Assembly (NCBI GenBank): GCA_021767785.1
Contig: JAASSR010000004.1
Span: forward strand, 1-62,705
Length of the DNA: 62,705 nucleotides
DNA from: Methanolobus sp.
GTDB lineage: Archaea; Halobacteriota; Methanosarcinia; Methanosarcinales; Methanosarcinaceae
Direction: 5' to 3'
Shown here: in pieces, positions 56,763 through 62,705 of the stretch
How the letters are laid out: every line of letters starts with the position of its first letter
Numbering within the stretch: position 1 is the first letter of the stretch
Notes under the pieces: model-generated
Databases searched by the model: none
Seen by the model: only the letters and a program-made list of their open reading frames with translations
Told to the model about the DNA's origin: nothing
Translations under genes and position numbers: made by a program

Positions 56763-57506
56763 ATGAAGATCACACTTCTAGGTACAGGAGACGCCACCGG
56801 AACACCTGTAATAGGCTGTAATTGTCCTACATGCCGTGATGCCCAGAAAGGAGGTAAAAGCCAGAGGACCAGATTTGCCATACTTGTGGAATCTTCAGAA
56901 GGTACGGTGCTGATAGACAGCGGACCGGACCTCAGATATCAGTTACTTAAAGCGGGAACCAAGCACATAGACGGAGTGATCTGGACACATGGTCATTACG
57001 ACCATTTTGCAGGTTTTGCTGAGTTTCACAGGGTTCAGTACAATGTTGATGTTTACGGATTACCCGAAACACTGGAATATATCCTTGAATACCTGCAATT
57101 TCTCAGACCTAAAAAACATAAAAAGGACCTTTACGAACCTTTCAAGCTTATAGGACTTGAGTTCACACTATTTGAAGTAATACATCCACCTGTAAAGAAA
57201 TCAGTGGGAGTTATGATACGGGAGGAAAATACAAAAGTTGTCATTACAGGGGATACTCAGAGGGACATTCCTCAACAGAGCATTGATCTGATCATGGAAC
57301 CTGACCTTCTGATAGCAGATGCCATCGTACCTCCGACAGTGGAGGTTAAAAAACACATGAACACAACAGAAGCAATGGATCTGGGACGGGAAATCAAGGC
57401 AAAAGAAATAGTATTCACCCACTTGAGTCATTTCTTCAAGCCACATGATGAAGCTGTCAAAGAATATCCGCTGGGCTATGATGGCATGGTTTTTTATCTT
57501 TCATGA
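56763..57506 (+). CDS. PhnP-like metallo-beta-lactamase-fold hydrolase
   Basis: Metal-dependent phosphodiesterase-type enzyme of 247 residues. It has the PhnP-like N-terminus LLGTGDATGTPVIGCNCPTC with a structural zinc site, and the core motif THGHYDHFAG, the THxHxDH metal site. A later GDTQ (Asp bridging ligand) and THLSH (His ligand) complete the site. PhnP hydrolyses cyclic phosphodiesters; no C-P lyase genes are here, so the substrate is unknown. It is cotranscribed with the AAA ATPase. Confidence 0.9.
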   Translation: MKITLLGTGDATGTPVIGCNCPTCRDAQKGGKSQRTRFAILVESSEGTVLIDSGPDLRYQLLKAGTKHIDGVIWTHGHYDHFAGFAEFHRVQYNVDVYGLPETLEYILEYLQFLRPKKHKKDLYEPFKLIGLEFTLFEVIHPPVKKSVGVMIREENTKVVITGDTQRDIPQQSIDLIMEPDLLIADAIVPPTVEVKKHMNTTEAMDLGREIKAKEIVFTHLSHFFKPHDEAVKEYPLGYDGMVFYLS

Positions 57507-57515
57507 GTGTTGGTA

Positions 57516-58430
57516 TCAATCCTTGCCCTTTCTTTTTGATATTGAAGCATTATCTTCTATATCATTACGTATCTTTTCCAGCCTTTTTCTTTCTTTAGTG
57601 TATCTGGCAAAAATGAACAAAGCTATGATACCAAGTATTGTCACGGCTATCCCGAGATCCCTTGGAGCATTTTCTGTATAATACTTCACACTTATGACCT
57701 CAGGAAGAGATTCTATTTCTTCTTCATCAGCAGGTGTATATCTTCCCAGAAGACTCATGAAACCGGATGCTTCCGGTTCATTGTACCAAACAAGGTTTTC
57801 ACGTCCTGAAGTGTCATAATATACTTCATCAGGAGAAGGTTTTACTTTTCCAATAAGGGAATTACCTGTGGTATAACCTTCCGGAAGGATAAAACGAACC
57901 ACAGAAGGTGGTGTTGTTATGTATATAAAATCCTGACCTGCAGGTATTGACATGGTGTAAGCCACATAACCTGTCACCGGTTCTTCAAATTCTATATATA
58001 TGTGCTTTTGTCCGCGTATAACTTCCTCTGAGAGAGTGTGATTTATTTCGGAGGCTTTTTCCATGGAAGTAAATCTTTCAAAGTCTTGTGGTTCAGAACC
58101 TGTATTACTTGCAAAGTCGCCAAGTATAACAATATTGCTCAGAACTTCACTGTTTTGTGTACTAAGGTCCTCCATCGGAATAACGTCTACCATTGACTGA
58201 TTATCGATAATAGAAACAACTTTTACAGAACCGTTATTTGAAAGATAGAACGAATGAGTTGGAATGAACTCACCATCCTCATAACTATTGTTCAGAAAAA
58301 CCTCAAACTCATAAGCAGACATTTCCTGCCCCGTATCCTCTCCTCCAACCGGCACAAGTTCATCTATGCACCCTGTTGCAATTATTGCAATAAAAAGAAT
58401 ACATAAGGTCAGGAAAAAATATTTTTTCAT
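57516..58430 (-). CDS. DUF5803-like membrane-anchored lipoprotein
   Basis: Exported protein of 304 residues. The signal peptide ends in a lipobox-like AIIATGC (Cys21). An extracytoplasmic beta-rich domain follows, and a C-terminal helix (LGIAVTILGIIALFIFARY) and a basic cytoplasmic tail (KERKRLEKI) anchor it at both ends. It resembles archaeal DUF5803 proteins. It lies 56 bases after an ABC-2 permease in the same orientation, so a joint role in export or envelope upkeep is inferred. Confidence 0.75.
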   Translation of the reverse strand: MKKYFFLTLCILFIAIIATGCIDELVPVGGEDTGQEMSAYEFEVFLNNSYEDGEFIPTHSFYLSNNGSVKVVSIIDNQSMVDVIPMEDLSTQNSEVLSNIVILGDFASNTGSEPQDFERFTSMEKASEINHTLSEEVIRGQKHIYIEFEEPVTGYVAYTMSIPAGQDFIYITTPPSVVRFILPEGYTTGNSLIGKVKPSPDEVYYDTSGRENLVWYNEPEASGFMSLLGRYTPADEEEIESLPEVISVKYYTENAPRDLGIAVTILGIIALFIFARYTKERKRLEKIRNDIEDNASISKRKGKD

Positions 58431-58486
58431 TGCTACACCAATTGATGATCTGTTTTATGAAACTATCGCTACATATAATACCGTTT

Positions 58487-59278
58487 TCAGATAACAAGTC
58501 TTTTTCTCATCAGATTTATGGAAAGTACTATCAGTATCCCACTTACAAGCAGAACCCATGTAACATCAAAGAGAATTGAAGAGCTCAGTATACCATATGA
58601 AAGGGATCTTATAACGTTCACTATATGTGTCAATGGCAACAAAGCAACTGCAAAATACTGGATAGCTACTGGAAGAGCGCTGAGAGGGAAAAAAGTGCCG
58701 CTGAAAAGGAACATCGGGGTAATGAACAATAACACCGGATAGTTAATTGACATAATATTGGGAGTTATTGCCGTAAAACACATTCCTATAGCGGCAAAAA
58801 GAAGTCCTCCTAAAAATGCAAACGGAATTATCATTAGCGAGTATTTCAGATCGATCAGTCCGAAAAGACCGATAACAGGTATCATCACTGTTGCATTTAT
58901 CATGCTGCGTGTGGCCCCCCATAACATTTCTCCGGCTATTACATCTTCTATTGTCAGGGGTGTTGCAACAATTGCATCGAAGGTCTTCTGGTAATACATT
59001 CTTACATATGATCCGTAACTGCACTCAAAAAAGGATGCATACATAACCGAAACGGCTATCAGCGCCGGAGCTATGAATCTTGCATAAGGAACTCCGTCAA
59101 TGCTCTCAACAAATTTACCAAGCCCGAAACCAAGTGCCAGAAGATAAAGAATTGGCTCAAGGAAAGGAGGCAGGAAGTTCAGTTTAATGTCCTTTAGGAA
59201 AACATCCCTATTACGTTGCCAGACCTTGATCGATCTGGAACTTACTTCAGGGATTCCAATATACTCTGAAATTCTCAT
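58487..59278 (-). CDS. ABC-2 type exporter permease
   Basis: Membrane protein of 263 residues with six hydrophobic segments and the ABC-2 signature around FLFSGTFFPLSALPVAIQYFAVALLPLTHIVNVIRSL. The N-terminal cytoplasmic part (RSIKVWQRNRDVFLKD) is typical of drug, lipid or NodJ-like exporters. It overlaps the ATPase gene by four bases. The substrate is unknown. Confidence 0.93.
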   Translation of the reverse strand: MRISEYIGIPEVSSRSIKVWQRNRDVFLKDIKLNFLPPFLEPILYLLALGFGLGKFVESIDGVPYARFIAPALIAVSVMYASFFECSYGSYVRMYYQKTFDAIVATPLTIEDVIAGEMLWGATRSMINATVMIPVIGLFGLIDLKYSLMIIPFAFLGGLLFAAIGMCFTAITPNIMSINYPVLLFITPMFLFSGTFFPLSALPVAIQYFAVALLPLTHIVNVIRSLSYGILSSSILFDVTWVLLVSGILIVLSINLMRKRLVI

Positions 59279-60183
59279 TCTCTTAACCTCCTGCCAGTGA
59301 GTTTAAGGAATACATCTTCAAGTGTTGCAGGTCTTGCACTAATCTTTGAAAGAGAACACTCCATGAGCAGGTATTCAGAAAGTTCCATGGAATTGTCAGG
59401 ATATATATGAACAAGATCACCGATCACCTCGTAATTGACCTCCTTTTTCTCAAGACATGCCATAAGTTCGGAGTTGTGTTCAGCTTCGATGATATCAGAG
59501 CCAATATACTCTTCTATCACACCGGTGGGACTGCCTTCAACCAGTATCTTCCCATTATCCATTACCACCAGCCTGTCACAGAGCTTTTCTACCTCATCAA
59601 GGTAATGGGAGGTCAGAACTATGGTCACTCCCTGTTTCTTAAGCCCGCGCAGTTTGTCCCATATCAAATGACGGGCCTGGGGATCAAGTCCGACCGTTGG
59701 TTCGTCAAGTATCAGGATCTCAGGACGGTTCACAAGAGCTCTTGCCAGCACAAGCCTGCGTTTCATTCCACCTGAAAGGCTTTCTGTCATCACATTCCTT
59801 TTTTCCTGGAGATGGACAAAATCAAGCAGCTCCTCTATTCTTTTTTCTGCTTTTTCTTTAGGAATGTCAAAATACCTGGAATAAACCAGAAGATTCTCAT
59901 AAACTGTAAAATCCATATCCAGGTTATTTTCCTGGGGCACAACTCCCATAAAAGATTTTATTTCTCGCTGGTGGGTGTTGACGTCCATGCCCATAACTTC
60001 AAGTTTACCCTCTGTTACAGGTGAAATACATTGTATCATCCTCATGGTAGTTGTCTTGCCGGCTCCATTAGGTCCTAAAAAACCGAACATTTCACCTTCA
60101 TCAATGTTGAAACTTATATTGTCAACAGCCACAAGATCTTTGAATGATTTTTTAAGGTCTTTTGCTTCAATTATCGGAGCTAT
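59275..60183 (-). CDS. ABC exporter ATP-binding subunit, probable ATA start
   Basis: ATPase partner of the ABC-2 permease. Walker A is GPNGAGKTT, the Q-loop VVPQENNLD, the signature LSGGMKRR and Walker B LILDEPTVGLDP, with a C-terminal regulatory part. The first standard start codon in frame (GTG, 60132) would remove the strand that begins every ABC ATPase. The frame upstream encodes IIEAKDLKKSFKDL without a stop back to 60195. The best start is an ATA at 60183, five bases after a perfect AAAGGTGAT ribosome binding site. A one-base error that hides the nearby ATG (60187) is the alternative. Confidence 0.9.
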   Translation of the reverse strand: MAPIIEAKDLKKSFKDLVAVDNISFNIDEGEMFGFLGPNGAGKTTTMRMIQCISPVTEGKLEVMGMDVNTHQREIKSFMGVVPQENNLDMDFTVYENLLVYSRYFDIPKEKAEKRIEELLDFVHLQEKRNVMTESLSGGMKRRLVLARALVNRPEILILDEPTVGLDPQARHLIWDKLRGLKKQGVTIVLTSHYLDEVEKLCDRLVVMDNGKILVEGSPTGVIEEYIGSDIIEAEHNSELMACLEKKEVNYEVIGDLVHIYPDNSMELSEYLLMECSLSKISARPATLEDVFLKLTGRRLRE

Positions 60184-60318
60184 GCATAATCACCTTTAAG
60201 GAAGTTAGAAAGGCTTTGTATTAACCGTTTCGATTGACAGCCGATTACAGATAACGGATCTTATTCAAATCTTTTTTGAACAATAAAGAATATAGTTAAG
60301 ATAAAAAGAGGGACGAAA

Positions 60319-60726
60319 ATGACAGATACAAAAAACCTTATCGCAACAGCAAAAGAAAAAGGCTCTTTTAAGACTCTCATAAAAGCAGCAGAAAAACTCA
60401 AACTAATCAACAAATACAGTAACGAAGGACCTTATACTATTTTTGCACCTGTTGAATCGGCGTTCGAACAAATTCCTGATGATGTCATTGATGAATCCTT
60501 TGAAGATCAGGAGTACCTGCTGGAAATAATAAATTACCATATTGTAGAGGGGAAGTACTCCATTAAGGACCTTGAAAGCCTTACTGAACTTAAAACAATA
60601 GGTGGAAATAAATTGACAATAAAAGCTAACAACGGAATTAAGATAGATACTGCGAACATAGTCGAAGGTAATATTGAGTGCAGTAACGGCATTATTCATG
60701 CTATTGATGAGATACTGGTCCCTTGA
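60319..60726 (+). CDS. Fasciclin (FAS1) domain protein
   Basis: Single FAS1 domain of 135 residues. The conserved H1 and H2 boxes are seen: GPYTIFAPVESAFEQIP near the start and IECSNGIIHAIDEILVP at the end, with the YH motif NYHIVEGKYS in between. FAS1 domains mediate adhesion, yet no signal peptide is present here, so the protein may be cytoplasmic or leave by another route. GAGGGACG precedes the ATG. Confidence 0.92.
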   Translation: MTDTKNLIATAKEKGSFKTLIKAAEKLKLINKYSNEGPYTIFAPVESAFEQIPDDVIDESFEDQEYLLEIINYHIVEGKYSIKDLESLTELKTIGGNKLTIKANNGIKIDTANIVEGNIECSNGIIHAIDEILVP

Positions 60727-60821
60727 TGATCGATAAATGAAAAAGTATTAATTCAACAGAATATAACTGTGACAAAAACAGAGATTTTTATTTTTGAAAA
60801 ATAAGATCAAGTACAAATAAA

Positions 60822-60844
60822 AATGGAGGTTTTTAGCCTCCATT
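60822..60844. terminator. Hairpin terminator between fasciclin and the PGF-CTERM gene
   Basis: AATGGAGG pairs with CCTCCATT around a seven-base loop. On the minus strand it is followed by TTTTTATTTG. It overlaps the stop codon of the minus-strand surface protein and can also stop the plus-strand fasciclin transcript. Confidence 0.7.
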
Positions 60845-62705
60845 ATTTCCTTTTCTTTTTACTTAACATTCCTGTCACGGCAGAAACTCCCAGAACTGCG
60901 AATATCAGTTCGAATCCCGGAATTGAGTTGTCTCCTTCTTCAGTCGCCGTTTCTTCTTCAGCGGGTTCGGAAGAAACGGAATCTTCAACAGATGATCCAG
61001 AACCTGCAGCTGTTTCTGATGAAAGGGATTCTGTTTCAGTTGATCTGGTAATTATTGCAAATGTAGAGAATCCAGGAGTATTTGCAACATAGTACACATA
61101 GTCTCCATCTTCATCTGAAACCGATGTGTCCAGTTGTTCCCATACCTCACCTGAATAATGTGAGAGTACAACATTGTCTGTTGCAATGCCATTGTCTTCT
61201 AGCCAGGACTTTTCGACCTTAAAGGTAATGCTTGCACCTTTAATGTTCTCAGAGTCCACATCACTTACCCCTATGTTAAGGTAACTGTGAACTTCACCTG
61301 GTGCGGATTTCTGAATGTTGTCAGGTTTGGAATCTAGTTTCTGAACAGATACGGACATTTTCTCTATTTCAACATCAGATTGGACTTCCACACCTGTGAC
61401 CTCTGTCCTGGTGAGCTCCACAGAAACTATTTTTACAGGCTTATTCAGTACTGTTCCGGATGTTTCCTGGTTTACAATATTTGCACCTTCATAGGAATTT
61501 CTGGATTCAAGGAAAGCCTCACGGGTCTTTGAAGACATTCCATCTGAGCTACTGTCGGAATCAGAGTCATCTGGTTCTGAAGGACCTGTGTAGGAAAGGC
61601 TCATATTGGAAACACTATTGCTTGCATTATCTGTTGCTATGACAGTGACTGTATTAGTCCCGTACCCTGCAGATATTGTTCCTTTCCATATATCATTTCC
61701 CTGATCTGCAAGAGTGGTTTCTGCAGCTTTAATGCTATTTATTCCACTACCAATATCAGATACATTCACAGTGACCTCTATACTTTCTCCGTATGATTCA
61801 GGATTTTCAGTACTCAGTGTCAGATTATTGAATACCGGATCGGTGTTGTCAATGACAACTTCAAATGTCACCGAAGCACTACCATTGATGTTACCTGCCT
61901 GATCCGTTGCTGTAACATTGAGCAGATAAGTGCCATCATTTCCTGAGATAGCCACACTGTCATTTGTCCAATAATCGGTTGAAGTGACATGATCCAGAAT
62001 GATCGAATCGTAGGAACTTATATTGCTCACATTTTCAATGGATGTAACACTTGATACACCCGACAATGCATCAGAAACTGTGGCATTGAGTGTCAATACG
62101 GAACCGTTATTAACCGCAGTGTAGCCTGTAACATACTCCGTCTGGGAATCATCTATCGATGGTTCGGTGTTGTCTATCTTTATTGTAAGATTGACACTAT
62201 TATTTACGTTACTTGCATTGTCGTAGGTTACAACTGTGAGATTGCTGGTTCCTTCTGTTCCGCTTATAGTGAGTGAATCGTTAGTCCAGTGATCATTTCC
62301 AGCATGACTTAGAATTGCCATTAATGATGCAGTTGCATCTGAAACATCAACTGTAGCATTCTTCACACCTGCACCACTGTCAATGATGGATGCATTAAGA
62401 TCCAGTGTATCTCCATCCGTAAACCACTGCGATCCAGTTGGTGATACAGCAACAACTTCCGGTCCGACATTGTCGATCTCCACAGATATGGAACCGCCCA
62501 TATTCCAATTGCTTGCATTGTCAGCCGCTTTCACAGGTAAATTGACTGTACCTGAACTGGAATTATTGACAATTGCAGACAGTGTGTAATTGTCGCCACC
62601 TGCCGGATCAAAGACTTCCCATCCAAGTGAACTGTTAAGGCCTGAAGCATTAACCATCACAGAAGAGGAATTAACACCGGAAAGGCTGCCGTCTGTAACT
62701 GTAAG
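60843..62705 (-). CDS. PGF-CTERM surface protein with Ig-like repeats and PGF-pre-PGF domain, 5' truncated
   Basis: Large extracellular protein, open to the window end, so its N-terminus is missing. At least five Ig-like beta repeats of about 90 residues recur, with motifs such as VEIDNVGPEVVAVSP, IKIDNTEPSID, VVIDNTDPVFNN and ATDNASN. A Ser/Asp-rich linker (DDSDSDSSSDG) precedes a PGF-pre-PGF-like domain (EGANIVNQETSGTVLNKPV to NTPGFSTFAIIT). A Ser/Glu-rich stalk leads to the sorting signal IPGFELIFAVLGVSAVTGML plus KKKRK. Archaeosortase processing and lipid attachment at the surface are inferred. Many N-x-S/T sites suggest glycosylation. Confidence 0.9.
   Translation of the reverse strand, partial: LTVTDGSLSGVNSSSVMVNASGLNSSLGWEVFDPAGGDNYTLSAIVNNSSSGTVNLPVKAADNASNWNMGGSISVEIDNVGPEVVAVSPTGSQWFTDGDTLDLNASIIDSGAGVKNATVDVSDATASLMAILSHAGNDHWTNDSLTISGTEGTSNLTVVTYDNASNVNNSVNLTIKIDNTEPSIDDSQTEYVTGYTAVNNGSVLTLNATVSDALSGVSSVTSIENVSNISSYDSIILDHVTSTDYWTNDSVAISGNDGTYLLNVTATDQAGNINGSASVTFEVVIDNTDPVFNNLTLSTENPESYGESIEVTVNVSDIGSGINSIKAAETTLADQGNDIWKGTISAGYGTNTVTVIATDNASNSVSNMSLSYTGPSEPDDSDSDSSSDGMSSKTREAFLESRNSYEGANIVNQETSGTVLNKPVKIVSVELTRTEVTGVEVQSDVEIEKMSVSVQKLDSKPDNIQKSAPGEVHSYLNIGVSDVDSENIKGASITFKVEKSWLEDNGIATDNVVLSHYSGEVWEQLDTSVSDEDGDYVYYVANTPGFSTFAIITRSTETESLSSETAAGSGSSVEDSVSSEPAEEETATEEGDNSIPGFELIFAVLGVSAVTGMLSKKKRK

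Overview
The window looks like a chromosomal segment of a methanogenic archaeon of the order Methanosarcinales, most likely a member of Methanosarcinaceae. The archaeal machinery is clear: CDC48-type AAA ATPase, thermosome, RadA, aIF1, archaeal-type CoaD, TATA boxes about 25 to 30 bases upstream of several start codons, and GGTGAT-type ribosome binding sites. Placement with the methanogens is inference, because no methanogenesis gene lies in the window. It rests on the CbiMNQO/CbiD/CbiE cobalt and corrinoid genes, a NikR regulator, PGF-CTERM and PEF-CTERM surface proteins, a multihaem cytochrome c, and bacterial-type MutS/MutL.

Layout. 1-3.7 kb: 5'-truncated P-type cation ATPase, bacteriohemerythrin, ArsR regulator, NikR. 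3.8-7.7 kb: purC, a CrtI-like FAD oxidoreductase, and a phosphate pair (Pit permease plus DUF47). 7.8-11.4 kb: an overlapping operon iscS-iscU-HTH/4-Cys regulator-nreA, then aIF1. 11.5-18.3 kb: DUF192, purL, DUF378, flavodoxin, TRAM protein, CDC48 and PRC-barrel genes. 18.4-22 kb: phosphoglycolate phosphatase, radA, coaD, an orphan and an endonuclease IV-like gene. 22-27.4 kb: cobalt/nickel ECF transporter (cbiM, cbiN, cbiQ, cbiO) and cbiE-cbiD. 27.5-33.4 kb: mutL and mutS on the minus strand, separated by an MFS exporter; the two repair genes share an upstream 25-base element. 33.6-37.9 kb: a 1410-residue lipoprotein of the alpha-2-macroglobulin family with the eukaryotic-type GCGEQ thioester.

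38-44.9 kb: WrbA, a DUF2178/XRE pair with a clustered operator, ModE, a zinc-type ArsR/permease pair with a recognisable operator, and a dedicated biotin ECF transporter. 44.9-48.5 kb: thermosome and a stretch of small orphan genes, including a cysteine-rich 51-residue protein. 48.5-52.1 kb: octahaem OTR-type cytochrome with a PGF-CTERM tail, RNase HI with a basic tail, and a PEF-CTERM protein. 52.2-62.7 kb: tRNA-Arg(GCG), a YchF-like GTPase, a cis-prenyltransferase homologue without the catalytic motif, RimI, a zinc-ribbon protein, an AAA ATPase/metallo-hydrolase pair, an ABC-2 exporter with a DUF5803 lipoprotein, a fasciclin protein, and a PGF-CTERM surface protein cut by the window end.

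How the genes fit together. Metal handling recurs throughout: nickel sensing, cobalt/nickel uptake feeding corrinoid synthesis, zinc/copper efflux, and Fe-S assembly. DNA maintenance is also well represented (nreA, radA, endonuclease IV-like, mutL, mutS, RNase HI). The most unusual items are the eukaryote-like alpha-2-macroglobulin, the isc-regulator-nreA operon with an Asp-for-Cys IscU, the PGF-anchored octahaem cytochrome, two probable non-AUG starts (CTG and ATA) behind strong ribosome binding sites, and several promoter-level repeats. No CRISPR array, insertion sequence or integrase was recognised.
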